From positions 1,306,460-1,370,459 of the forward strand of contig CM026403.1 in the NCBI GenBank assembly GCA_014843695.1: 64,000 nucleotides of DNA, in the 5' to 3' direction. The notes under the pieces were generated by a model. The model had not been told where the DNA came from. It did no database searches and saw nothing but the letters and a program-made list of their open reading frames with translations. The position numbers and the translations under genes were made by a program. The DNA is from Archivesica marissinica. Taxonomy: Eukaryota; Mollusca; Bivalvia; Venerida; Vesicomyidae. Each line of letters starts with the position of its first letter. Position 1 is the first letter of the stretch. This document shows, one piece after another, positions 10,684 through 22,093 of the stretch.

Positions 10684-11254
10684 GGTTGACCAAGTATGCA
10701 GTCAACAACTATTGTTCTCCGTTCTTTGATACTATGTATCAATGTTTTATTCAGCTTCTATAATCTATCAATTGCACTGATAAGACCAAATATAATATGT
10801 CAACACTGTACATACCGTAATACGATAATTTAGCATCAGTTTTCAGACACGCCTCATCCGAAATACTTACCAAATATCTGAAATTAAATCAAACGTACGA
10901 TCCCAAAAATCAAATGATCGTTTCCGGGCAATCTTGTACTCGATCGGAACTGTGTCCGAGTTCTCGAGTATCAAAGTTGCTACACGTTGCAGTCCTTAAT
11001 TTTTATATAATTGAAATGCTAATTTATCAGAATTTTTGACTTTGATGTATTGAAAACATTAATGTACACAATTGCCCTACATTTTATAATTATAATCTGG
11101 CAATTTTAACACATTGCGTCCTCAGCTATTCAATCTTAATTCAATATATCGTATACTGAAAGTATAGTACCCCCATTCTGTATATTCTATATTCAAATCA
11201 GTATGAGCAATCATAACTGACAAAACTGACTATTTCCGCATTGCCAAACTTCAA
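10684..11254. other. No gene seen
   Basis: Unique AT-rich sequence with no frame of credible coding length and no internal repeat. Confidence 0.5.
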
Positions 11255-11345
11255 AAAGTTGAACCTCCCTAGAACAACAACCTCTCTACAACAACCAATC
11301 TTGGGTGTATCCGGATGGTGTTTGCTCTGGAGAGGTTTGACTGTA
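11255..11345. mobile_element. Short CAGTCAAACCT-type fold-back element
   Basis: The left arm gttgaacctccctagaacaa and the right arm ending ctctggagaggtttgactg are imperfect inverted copies. The outer end matches the termini of the 178-bp elements at 29283 and 37370. It is about half their length, so it is an internally deleted relative or a different subfamily. Confidence 0.5.
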
Positions 11346-11585
11346 ATGCCTTAGAAACTGAGTAATATTTATTACTGATACATCTAAAAAATATTCGAAT
11401 ATACGTAACCTATTAAATGCCAAATATGCCCTGGCGGAACTTAAGAAAGCTTAATAATCTGATGTCGTCAAATAATAAACGATTTAGCACTGAGAAATTG
11501 ATTCCACTCATTTACATATTATGTAAATGTACTGTGCTTTCAAAGTAAAACAATAAAACGGCTGGAGTACGATACTACACTACTG

Positions 11586-11877
11586 ACAAACGGATATGTA
11601 GTCCAGTGGTTAACACGCTGGACTGGTAATCCAGGGATCGCATGTTCTGACCCCAGTCTGACCCTAATAAAATTAACAGTCTTTCAGATGGGACGTTAAA
11701 CCGAGGTCTCGTGTCGGTGCTTTACTCCGTGCATGTAAAAAAACCAGAGGAGACTCTGGAATGGGTCTCTGTCTGTATCATTGCACTATCTTCCACAAAT
11801 CTAAAATGACTAATCTCTTCAGGAGGCGTCGCTCATATGGGCAACCGGTAGCGACGATAAATAAACGTAAAACACAC
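11586..11877 (+). mobile_element. SINE-C, full length, perfect 12-bp target duplication
   Basis: Best reference copy of SINE-C (292 bp). It is flanked by identical actacactactg at 11574-11585 and 11878-11889. The tRNA-like head has an A box (tagtccagtggttaacacg), an anticodon-like hairpin (ctggactggtaatccag, loop centred on ggt) and a degraded B box. The body contains gatgggacgttaaaccgagg, which resembles a block conserved in SINEs of many marine invertebrates (possibly the Nin domain; from memory, not checked). The 3' end is gcgacgataaataaacg and is unlike the SINE-A/B tail. Confidence 0.95.
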
Positions 11878-11934
11878 ACTACACTACTGTACATGTATAT
11901 TGTTGCGTTCCAGTGAGTAAGGGCCCACCCTACT

Positions 11935-12128
11935 GTCGTGGTAGCAAGCGTAGAGTGTTCACGTAGTCCCTACTCGGTATTGGAGCACTTCTCTAGCTAG
12001 TACTCTTCTTGCAGATATTATGGTACTACAACGTCGTGGTAGCGTGCGTAGAGTGTTCACGTGGTCCCTACTCGTCACGGGGGCACTTCTCTAGCTAGTG
12101 CTCTTCTTGCAGATGTTACGGTACTACA
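11935..12128. repeat. 98-bp direct duplication
   Basis: gtcgtggtagc starts at 11935 and again at 12033, and the two 98-bp blocks stay alignable to ggtactacaa at the end of each, with about ten differences. Confidence 0.9.
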
Positions 12129-12689
12129 ATGCGTTGATTGCACTGTATATACGTGATGTATATGTGCGTGGGTATAAAGAGAATGTACTATGATGGTTAA
12201 GTTTAAAGATGAGTTTACTCTCGAAACACATATAATAACACGATAAAAGACCGTAGTCCCAAGACCTCCGACGGTTCTATGCGCGAGAGATGATACGACA
12301 CTATTATAACGACGCCGTATAACAGTGACAACGTACATTAAGTACTATACTTATATAATGTTACAATCACTCGCAGTCAGTACGACACAGTACTATTTAT
12401 CCGTCCCGTTTAGACGCTACGTGTACAGTCAACAGTACTTTTATAAATCCCCAATAATAACCTCAAATAAATTACAGCAGAGTGTGATCCCAAAGAAGTC
12501 TAAAATCGCTAACGTTAAAGTTCCGTTTCTCTCTTGTTGAAATAATAAAATAACGATAATCTCGATCCTAATCCTTCTATTTAATCTTATAAATTATAAT
12601 CTAAAATAATATATGTCCCTCCCGAACGAAAGCTAAAATCATAATGACCCTCCGACCCAAACTTAGTCGTTTATATACCCCACGCTGGT
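12129..12689. other. No gene seen
   Basis: AT-rich and unique. The open frames here (up to 87 codons) show no recognisable motif. Confidence 0.5.
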
Positions 12690-12790
12690 CGGACTACCAG
12701 AATATGGTCGACCCGACCCAAAATTGGTTGACCGACCCAAAAATGGTCGCGATCCAAAATTGGTAGCGACCCAAAATTGGTCGAACTTTC
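12690..12790. repeat. Degenerate short tandem repeat
   Basis: About six copies of a motif near gacccaaaattggtcg, period roughly 15-18 bp with length variation. The two open minus frames across it are by-products. Confidence 0.7.
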
Positions 12791-14240
12791 CAAAATCGCT
12801 AAGCGACGCCACACTAGCGATGGAACTAAAATGGAACAAACTGACGTACAAAGCAATATTAAATGGCCTACTATTAAACTTAATACGATAATACATTTAC
12901 CGGTTCAAAGGTTATTGCTCTCTTCATAGTTCAAGGTTCTACGATGTGCATTCTTTAACTATGACGCATCAATAAATCTACCAGAATGCAATGTTAAAGA
13001 TGGGTTCCCTGGTTCCAAAACGTGTCAAAGAGAAATCATCTTTTACGATTTACAATGTGTTCTCAACCGAATTAAACAATACCACTTGGCATAAATGTAG
13101 ACAATGTGCTATATTTCACATATAAGCACAATGTTCATCGTCGGATTACGATTCCTCGACGGTACACGCTTAAACATAGTCAAATAAACAGACATCACGG
13201 AAACATGAGACATTAACCGTACACAAGGGCAAGGAAAATTGGTTCAAAAGGCGACAGAATAGATCGGATTTGAACGGGCAAGCATTATGTGTTTCATGTG
13301 TAAGCTGGCCTGCAAACATAACCAGGTCGGCATACATATTTAACGTATGGTGACTTGTCTCATGGTTCACACAAAATCGCATGACCGCGGTCTATACAAA
13401 CATACCAAAGGTACACACTTTACCTCAATAACATATAAATGCAACCCCCTATATGCGGTTCATATCAATATAGCCTACGGTCAGGTAATATATGATAGCT
13501 TATATTTAATATTACTTATTGTTTAGTGTTAACAACATGGTATGTTTTTGCTACGTTTTTATTTCACAAACGTCAATAGACCAGTTTGGTCCATGAGACA
13601 ACATAATTACAAAACATTTACACATTGTTAGTCACATGATTGGTGATCCTGTTCACTGATATAAGTTATTTATTGTATGCTAATTGATGAAATACAGTAT
13701 AATATAGATATATTCCATATCACTCACTGTATTTTGCCGGACTACTTTTTTTATTATCTCCCTTCCCAATACACTATTCTTGCATTATTACTCTCCCTCG
13801 TCAATGTATTCATCCGCGCAAAAACAAGGCGGCCAGCTATTTTAATTTCTTCATTTTGTGTTTGTTTTTCACCAATTAGCATAAAATAAAAAGAAAATTT
13901 AGTCACTCAAAACAAACAAATATCCTCTATTTATCAACACTATTGTACATAATATACACAAATATACAGATATTCAACCTTGTACATTCAACATATCAAT
14001 CTGTGTTGGTTTAATCCACGTGCTTTATGCATGTACGTAAATGTTTACATAATTCTTTCAATATGACTTACCTGCAATGCAAATATTGTATGGAATGCTT
14101 GTTTATAACCGTTACTACTTTATTTTCAAACCACATATGTATGCATTTACAAACAAAACAGCAATAACATTATTCGAATTGCAGATGTTTCAACAACTTT
14201 GTGATTATAAATTACAACTATTTGTGGGAATGCTCTTCAC
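12791..14240. other. No gene seen; 1.4 kb of unique AT-rich DNA
   Basis: Both strands contain only short frames (70 codons or fewer) without family motifs. No inverted or tandem structure noticed. Confidence 0.5.
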
Positions 14241-14250
14241 AAGCTCCTGT

Positions 14251-14637
14251 TATGTTATATTTCGGGTGTTACGCCTGCATCAGCACCATTTCGGGCTATA
14301 TCGCCGGCGGGTAAGAAACTGCCAACTTTTTCATATAAATGAGACACGACCTGAGCGGGGCTCGAACCCGTGACCATCAGTGATGATAGGTTACAGTGGT
14401 AAACAATTATGTTATAGTTCGGGTTTTACGCCTGCATCAGCACCATTTCGGGCTATATCGCCGGCGGGCAGTTTACTTAACAACACCTTTCCTGGGCAGG
14501 CTCCAGCGGTTAACCAGTACTTGGGTGCACCAACCTCCGTAAGAAACTGCCAACTTTTTCATATAAATGAGACACGGCCTGAGGGGGCTCGAACCCGTGA
14601 CCATCAGTGATGATAGGCTACAGTGGTATACGAGCAG
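14251..14637 (-). mobile_element. SINE-D tandem pair inside one target duplication
   Basis: Two SINE-D copies in the same orientation, 14251-14398 (lacking about 72 bp of body after tatcgccggcggg) and 14415-14637 (complete body). The pair as a whole is flanked by aagctcctgt at 14241-14250 and 14638-14647. On the minus strand the tRNA-like head reads cacgggttcgagcc, and the element ends in cgtaaaacccgaa. Confidence 0.88.
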
Positions 14638-15012
14638 AAGCTCCTGTAAGCAGGATGTATTATAAGTGCTATAAACTAGTATGCAATGTTTGAAATGAGA
14701 ACATTGCTATTTTCAAATATCTAACTTTCCCTGTTGGATTTTGGATGCTAGAGGAAAACTTCTGACGTCATCACTATGACGTGGCCTCAAACTCGACAAT
14801 ACCTCACGGGTAGTATCCCTTCGTGACAATTTCATTAATTTAAAGACACGCTTGAAATGAATAGAACTGTACAATATTCTTGTGTTAAACACCTATTTAT
14901 GATTATAAAATTATACAAATACTTTATTCAAATAACATTTCGTGCACGACTGTGAATAGTACTGAAATGAGCAACAGCTACACCCCTGTATAGACCCAGG
15001 GAGAATAGGCCC

Positions 15013-15616
15013 TAGCCTGGGTTCCAGTCTGTCGATTTTTCACTTTTTAACTTCTAGCCAAATAGCCTGGGTTCTAGTCTGTCGATTTTTCACTTTTTAA
15101 CTTCTAGCCAAATAGCCTGGATTCCAGTCTGTCGATTTTTCACTTTTTAACTTCTAGCCAAATAGCCTGGGTTCCAGTCTGTCGATTTTTCACTTTTAAA
15201 CTTCTAGCCAAATAACCTGGGTTCTAGTCTGTCGATTTTTCACTTTTTAACTTCTAGCCAAATAGCCTGGATTCCAGTCTGTCGATTTTTCACTTTTTAA
15301 CTTCTAGCCAAATAGCCTGGGTTCCAGTCTGTCGAGTTTTCACTTTTTAACTTCTAGCCAAATAGCCTGGGTTCCAGTATGTCGATTTTTCACTTTTTAA
15401 CTTCTAGCCAAATAGCCTGGGTTCCAGTCTGTCGATTTTTCACTTTTTAACTTCTAGCCAAATAGCCTGGGTTCCAGTCTGTCGATTTTTCACGTTTTAA
15501 CTTCTAGCCAAATGACATGTTCAGAAACTCAATACGGCACATTTAAATGTCTCGGTGTTAAAATATATTTATTTGACTGACCAGGCAAAATATATCGACG
15601 CCTGTTCCCAGACTAG
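15013..15616. mobile_element. hAT-like MITE expanded by an internal 50-bp array
   Basis: An 8-bp target duplication, ataggccc, lies at 15005-15012 and 15617-15624. The element starts tagcctgggttccag and ends ctgttcccagactag; the two are inverted. The right part (cagaaactcaatacgg, atatcgacgcctgttccc) matches the simple copies at 51799, 55649 and 43816. The 8-bp duplication fits the hAT superfamily, though other superfamilies also make 8-bp duplications. No transposase is present. Confidence 0.85.
15015..15514. repeat. 50-bp array, 10 units, made from the MITE end
   Basis: gcctgg(g/a)tt recurs at 15015, 15065 and so on to 15465 with exact 50-bp spacing. Each unit is the first 50 bp of the hAT-like MITE, including its inverted repeat. 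Confidence 0.95.
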
Positions 15617-15743
15617 ATAGGCCCCACCAAGTTATTGTTTGCCTATATATTACCGTTCCTTCCGTTACACTTTGCCATTTTTCTTCCGTTTGTTTCATCT
15701 TATAATTATTAAATTATTTTATATGACAAGTGATCTTCACTTT

Positions 15744-16478
15744 ACATCGATATTTCAATGTAACAATGTGTTCTCAGTAACGCAAATCGATATTTCAATG
15801 TAACAATTTGTTCTCAGTAACGTACATCGATATTTCAATGTAACAATTTGTTCTCAGTAACGTACATCGATATTTCAATGTAACAATGTGTTCTCAGTAA
15901 CGCAAATCAATATTTCAATGTAACAATTGGTTCTCAGTAACGCAAATCGATATTTCAATGTAACAATGTGTTCTCAGTAACGCACATCGATATTACAATA
16001 TAACAATATATTCACAGTAAAATATATAGTTCAATGTAACAATATATTCACAGTATAATCGATATTTCAATGTAACAATATATTCACAGTAGAATCGATA
16101 TTTCAATGTAACAATATATTTACAGTATAATCGATATTTCAATGTAACACTATATTCACAGTAGAATCGATATTTCAACATAACAATATATTCACAGTAG
16201 AATCGATATTTCAACATAACAATATATTCACAGTAGAATCGATATTTCAATGTAACAATATATTAACAGTATAATCGATATTTCAACATAACAATATATT
16301 CACAGTAGAATCGATATTTCAATGTAACAATATATTCACAGTAGAATCGATATTTCAATGAAACAATATATTCACAGTAGAATCGATATTTCAATGTAAC
16401 AATATAGTCCCAGTATTATCGATATTTCAATGTTACAATATATTCACAGTAGAATCGATATTTCAATGTAACAATTCA
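15744..16478. repeat. Composite array: 40-bp units, then 36-bp units
   Basis: tatttcaatg recurs every 40 bp from 15751 to 15991 (seven units containing ttctcagtaacg), then every 36 bp from 16063 to 16459 (twelve units containing attcacagtagaatcg). The two monomers share the first 20 or so bases and differ in the distal part. The switch happens at about 16000-16060. Confidence 0.92.
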
Positions 16479-16691
16479 AGAAAGGGATTTTAATAAGTAG
16501 TTTATCCTTAAGTTTCTTCTCAATCCTGAAGACATTATAAAATACAATGTATGTACATAATTATATTGAAATAACATATTGTTTAAACTAATGCAACAAT
16601 TTGTTCTCAATTAATTAACACGATTTTTTGTTATTAACATTGATATTCGGATACAAGGAGATACATTATTGGCTTCATTAATATCCCCTGT

Positions 16692-16918
16692 CGTGATAGC
16701 GCAGTGGTAGCGCATTCGCTTCAGGTGCGAAAGGTCCGGAGTTTGAGCCCCGCTGGAGCCGTTACAAGTGTGTCCTTAGGCATGGTATTTAAATTCCACG
16801 TTGCCTCTTCTCTCTCCCTCATGGCGATGGATTCCATCAGGAATGAGGTCTCTAGAGTGATTAATATAAGTTGTAAGAACTTGTTTCGCAATCGAGTTAA
16901 AATAAATTTGTATAAACC
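16692..16918 (+). mobile_element. SINE-A copy (plus) with target duplication
   Basis: Flanked by aatatcccctgt (16680-16691) and aatatctcctgt (16919-16930), one mismatch in 12. The head begins at cgtgatagcgc, so the first few head bases (ggaagt) are missing from this insertion. Confidence 0.93.
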
Positions 16919-16930
16919 AATATCTCCTGT

Positions 16931-17802
16931 TGGCATTATTATGAAGTCCGAATTATCCCGAACTATATAATTATATTGGTCTCTTTAGTTTGATTCCTTT
17001 CCACAAATTGAAATTTATGATTATTTCTCTGTTCTAAGAAATATATCTTTCACAACGAGGCTTAACTCATTGCCAAAAGTCGTGACTTTACCTGATAATT
17101 ATTTCCCAAAATGTTGCTGAAGCGATTAGCAACTTATTTCTGGGCAGAGAGCAGCGAACTTAGAACGTTGATTTAGAGCACTGTCGGTATGGTGTATTAA
17201 ATAGCAGCGCAATATCAAACAAAGAAGCCGTGCACATCGAATGAGAGACATCTCTAATTTTCTATTACCTCCCTTGGCAGATAACGTCTGATTTATTCCA
17301 AAATGTGAATAGGTCATTTTAGTAAGAATCCTTTGTTTTAACTCTAGTTCCCTATCCAGATGTTGCGGTATGATAAATGTGATTTTATCAAGATCGTGTT
17401 AATTCTTTCACAAATAAATACCCATTGCATATACTGTAGAAGATCTTTCGAGATATAGTAATATAATACTCATAAGAAACGATGGTGGAATAAAATTGCT
17501 AGCATGGTGTGCAAAGGAAACAACGATAAAAACAGAGGAAAACACTTAATATGACCTATCTACATTTAGGGAGTATTCAGGGGCAGTAACTGACCGTAGT
17601 CTCTCATTATCAGTTCTACTATTTCATTATTTATTCTATTTCCGTCTCTAGTTAAGATAACTATAGCGTAACGTAGTCATATGATACTGATTTATTAAAT
17701 TGATGTGCTATGCTTGTAATTAAAAACAATTATCAATCATTCGATGCATGTTTATACAATGTCTCGCAAATACCGTAGACTGTGTGTAATCACACTATGC
17801 AA
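16931..17802. other. No gene seen
   Basis: About 870 bp of unique AT-rich DNA. Only short frames are present, none with recognisable features. Confidence 0.5.
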
Positions 17803-18192
<390 letters not shown>

Positions 18193-18504
18193 TGTACGGA
18201 TTACGGAAGGGCGGGCTTTGGTTTAGACATATCTATTCCACTATATACATTCACAAAACAATACATGTACACACACTCAAAGAATAGGAAAGGATTAAAA
18301 CGGAAGCAGAGTTTATATAGTTTCTCTCCTTAAAGTTTGATAAGGACGGGTTTCGGGCGGGCGGACAGATAGGCAGACAGACGCTGTTGGGGATCAAATG
18401 AAGTAATATTCTCTCTGTGTGTAGTTAAACGTGTTAGCTATAAACGATTGGGATGAAAGCAACAGCCGCTATTTATGCGTGTGACCCAACCCAAAGGAGA
18501 ATGG

Positions 18505-18669
18505 GATCTGGACAAATTGTTTCGAGTTCACAACCAACACACATATTCTCAGCATGTCATGTTTAAATTGCTTGGATATGGCCTAAAATTGCTTGTGTAA
18601 TATATATAGTAATATTCTTAAAAGATAATGGTGTTTGGTTTTGAACCCGAAGCAATTTGTCCAAACCCC
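18505..18669. mobile_element. Palindromic MITE-like element
   Basis: Left arm ggacaaattgtttcgagttc and right arm gaacccgaagcaatttgtcc are inverted copies, continuing inward (accaacaca against tgtttggt). The interior is about 90 bp of AT-rich DNA. A SINE-A sits a few bases beyond the right terminus. Confidence 0.7.
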
Positions 18670-18679
18670 AAACGTATGT

Positions 18680-18917
18680 AGGAAGTCGTGATAGCGCAGT
18701 GGTAGCGCGTTCGCTTCAGGTGCGGAATGTCCGGAGTTCGAACCCCGCTGGAGCCGTTACGATTGTGCCCTTAGACAAGGAATTTATATTCCACGTTGCC
18801 TCTTCTCTCTCCCTCGCGGCGATGGATTCCATCAGGAATGAAGTCTCGAGAGTGATTACTATAAGTTGTAAGAACTTGTTTCGCAATCGAGTTAAAATAA
18901 ATTTGTATAAAATATTT
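18680..18917 (+). mobile_element. SINE-A copy (plus) with target duplication
   Basis: Flanked by aaacgtatgt (18670-18679) and aaacgtgtgt (18918-18927). The left duplication lies at the terminus of the palindromic element at 18505-18669. Confidence 0.92.
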
Positions 18918-18969
18918 AAACGTGTGTGATCCAACATTTTTGTATTTGTACTTTTTGTTCAGTATGGAA

Positions 18970-19130
18970 TAAGTTTATACAAATATACACATTTTACAAC
19001 TTTAATCTAATATTTATCGAGCACTCAGGCCTTGTGAAATCCATGAGTGACAGAGAAGAGGCAATGTGGCATTTAAGTACCCACTCGCAACGGCTACAGC
19101 TGGAACTGAAGCGATCGCACTACAACTACG
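18970..19130 (-). mobile_element. Old, decayed SINE-A (minus)
   Basis: Recognisable pieces in order: gtttatacaaat, acaactttaatc, tcgagcactcaggcc, agagaagaggcaatgtgg. The head is barely visible. Much more diverged than the other copies, so it is probably an older insertion. Confidence 0.65.
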
Positions 19131-19136
19131 TCATTT

Positions 19137-19182
19137 TTAACTTATTTATTTTAGAATGATTGCGAAACAAGCGTTAGCAACA
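19137..19182 (-). mobile_element. SINE-A/B tail fragment
   Basis: Only the shared 3' tail remains (tttattttagaatgattgcg, then aaacaagcgttagcaac). Confidence 0.5.
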
Positions 19183-19271
19183 TGCATAACATGCATAACA
19201 TGGTTGGCACATAGAAAAAGATGAGATGCCCGACATTGTGACAATATTTTTTTTTTTTATATTTTTAATTT

Positions 19272-19515
19272 CAACTTTATTTATTTTACAATGATTGTGA
19301 AGCAAGTTTTAACAACTTAATATTAATCACTCTCGTTGGCTCGGATGAAAGCGTATATGTGGTTATTCGTGTGGGAGGAAACCGGAGTACCCGGAGAAAA
19401 CCGACCTGTGCGATCTGGCGACCACCGTACCATCTCACATACTACCCCGGTCCGAGGATCGAACCCGGGTTACATTGGTGAGAAGCGAGCACGCTAACCA
19501 CTGCTCTAATCGGAC
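19272..19515 (-). mobile_element. SINE-B copy (minus), full length
   Basis: Good reference copy of SINE-B. On the minus strand: A box tagagcagtggttagcg, B box gggttcgatcctcgg, central block tctccgggtactccggtt, then the tail aagttgttaaaacttgcttc. The central block resembles one shared by molluscan and other metazoan SINEs (possibly the Meta domain; from memory, not checked). A T-rich stretch lies just outside the tail. Confidence 0.93.
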
Positions 19516-20170
19516 TTGTGAATGAACGTCCGTTGATTATTCTAGTACAATGTGTTAAATATTCCGGAATCATTCGAGTAAACGTGATCAATGCAGTGAT
19601 ATGCAATGATAGGCTTGTAAATGATTGTTTCGCGACAAGTCAATGCAAATGTAATTATGCTGGTTGAATCTTGAGTGTGGTCACGTGGGGGGGAATATAC
19701 TAATTAAGATTGGCTCAAAGTATTGGCAAGTGTTCATTGCATACCGTATTAACCTAGTACCGCATTCTTCTTGGGCAGTACTTTTAAATCTCGCTGGTCC
19801 AGTACAGCTGCCAATTATGCATAACACAGGGTTTAAAAGCTTTTGTATCTGTAATTAGGTTCCAAGGCACGTTCGGAATATGTCGTTCGTTATAGACAAT
19901 TCTATTGTAATTAATTAGACGGCCGCCATTTTGTTGGTCACGTGACCTGACCGCCATTACACCACTGCAAAACAAGCCGCAACATTCCTGCCAATCTTAT
20001 AAAGATCTGAACGAGATATTATAATGATAATCAACAACTAATTCCGCCAGATATGTTGCGATTCAGTAACAATTATTCTATGCATGAATGTTTCTGTTAC
20101 GGGCACAGAATGTGTGTACACAATTGATCTAGCTTGCTTATGTGCTATTGTATTCTAAATGTACTATATT

Positions 20171-20323
20171 TGGAAGTCGTGATAGCATAGCAGTTGCACG
20201 TTAGTTCCAGGTGCGAAAGACCTGGAGTTCGAGCCCCACTGGAGTCGCTACGATTGTGCCCTTGGGCAATGTATTTAAATTCCACGTTGCATCTTCTCTC
20301 TCTCTCATGGCGATGGATTCCAT
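20171..20323 (+). mobile_element. SINE-A copy (plus), 3' truncated
   Basis: Head and body up to gatggattccat, then unrelated sequence; the gagtgattaatataag tail is missing. The head has several substitutions (gatagcatagcagttgc). Confidence 0.85.
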
Positions 20324-20482
20324 ATGTAAACTAAATATGTACAGACAAGTCTACATTGTCTGCAATTCGCTTGGCTCTAGTTTAAAAATGCGAACACGTA
20401 CTACACACTATATCCATTAAAGAGCGTGATAATTAAGACGTGAATAAACGAATTAAGAATTCTAGAATGTATTCAAGTACTG

Positions 20483-20721
20483 TGCCGTCCTCCACTCTAT
20501 TCAGATAACCTGCCGTCCTCCAATATATGCAGACAATATGCCGTCCTCCACTGTATTAAGATAAAATGCCGTCCTCCACTATATTCAGGTACTGTGCCGT
20601 CCTCCACTGTATTAAGATAAAATGCCGTCCTCCACTATATTCAGGTAATGTGCCGTCCTCCACTGTATTAAGATAAAATGCCGTCCTCCACTATATTCAG
20701 GTACTGTGCCGTCCTCCACTG
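20483..20721. repeat. 28-bp array with alternating A/B units
   Basis: tgccgtcctcca recurs every 28 bp from 20483 to 20707. From the third unit on, units ending taagataaaa alternate strictly with units ending tcaggta(c/a)tg, so the real repeat is a 56-bp dimer. Confidence 0.92.
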
Positions 20722-20775
20722 AGCTCTTAATGCAAGGTATAGCATGGTAGAATACATGTGCTAATTGAATCGCTA

Positions 20776-21001
20776 CGTCGATTAAGCGCAGTGGTTAGCG
20801 CGCTTGCTTCTCACCAATTCAACCCAGGCTCGATCCTCGAACCGGGAAGTATGTGAGATGGTAAAGTGGTCGCTAGATCGGACATGTTGGTTTTCTCCGG
20901 GTACTCCGATTTCCTCCCACATGAATGACCTCATTTACACTTTCATCTGCGCAAACGAGAGTGATTATTATAAGTTGTTAAAGCATGTTTCGCAATCGTC
21001 T
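20776..21001 (+). mobile_element. SINE-B copy (plus)
   Basis: Complete, with 8-bp flanks aatcgcta at 20768-20775 and 21002-21009 that may be the target duplication. Confidence 0.9.
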
Positions 21002-21009
21002 AATCGCTA

Positions 21010-21290
21010 ACAAGACAGTATTACAAATGGTTTTCAACGCCATGAGATGGAGATGACAGATCATGGGAATTTATATTTCTAGCACACCTACTGGCCATGA
21101 CACATTTATTCAATATGTAAAACTGAACATATACCATTTTCGCTCAACAGTTGGTTGATGTTATACATTTGCGCACAGTTGGATGCCGTATCTGTATTAC
21201 CTCACCAATTACGTCATCCAACCGATTCATTTAATCGTATGCGTCTTATAGACGTTTCTATAGTAACACGGGCATACTAGAGTGTGTGGT
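21010..21290. other. No gene seen
   Basis: Unique AT-rich DNA. Confidence 0.5.
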
Positions 21291-21291
21291 A

Positions 21292-21520
21292 TACGTTTAT
21301 TTATCGTCGCTACCGGTTGCCCATATGAGCGACGCCTCCTGAAGAGATTAGTCATTTTAGATTTTTGGAGGATAGTGCAATGATACAGAGAGAGAGACCC
21401 ATTCCAGAGTCTCCTCTGGTTATTTTACGTGCACGGTGTAAAGCACCGACACGAGACCTCGGTTTAGCGTCCCATCTGAAAGACTGTTAATTTGATTAGG
21501 GTCAGACGGGGGATCGAACC
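21292..21520 (-). mobile_element. SINE-C copy (minus), head truncated
   Basis: Runs from the 3' end (tatcgtcgctaccggttg) through the conserved body to the B box (cgggggatcgaacc), where it stops. The A box and anticodon-like hairpin are missing. Confidence 0.9.
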
Positions 21521-21641
21521 AGAAATAGGTAATCAGACATTTATACTAGCTCAGAGTGTATTTATAGAGTGCATACTTTGGTTAGACCCATTTGTGAGCA
21601 ATGCCGATTCAATGACATCAATGAAACGCATATTGGTCTAG

Positions 21642-22001
21642 CAGGAAGAACATTGTTCAAAATGGTCTCCTCTGATTCAAAGATTAATCGAGTTGGCAAT
21701 AAAAGTGTGGGACAAGGGTCCGCCCTCATGGCCAGAATATTTTGTTAGCAATTCGGACAAAGCCTCGTTTCTGGCGACATATTATGACCACTCGTGTGGA
21801 ATATCTTTGTCCCACACCAGTGCACACATTATGATGGATACTCCTAGACTTGCAAAAGGACACCACCACACTAGTGTTTGTGCGGGATTTTCTGGTACAC
21901 GTATTTGCGGGAATGGGAAGAGACGCTGCATCTATGTGTTCTGTATAGGAGAACACTTATTACCAGACATGGCTTCAGCTTCCGTATGCTGTGAAGTATG
22001 A
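21642..22001 (+). other. Unassigned 120-codon open frame (weak coding candidate)
   Basis: A frame open from 21642, just after an in-frame TAG at 21639-21641, to a stop at 21999-22001. It is not repeat-derived, and an AATAAA-type signal (caataaaacattg) follows about 45 bp later. It has cysteine- and histidine-rich segments but matches no family I know. There is no ATG near its start, so it could only be a 3'-terminal exon. The opposite strand is also open for 76 codons. Chance is the likelier explanation. Confidence 0.15.
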
Positions 22002-22093
22002 AGTAGTCCATGCTTTCCACGTCGAATTGGCTCAAATGTGACACAATAAAACATTGTTTTTGTTTCGGGAACGCATCCTTTGGTAGGCTAAAC

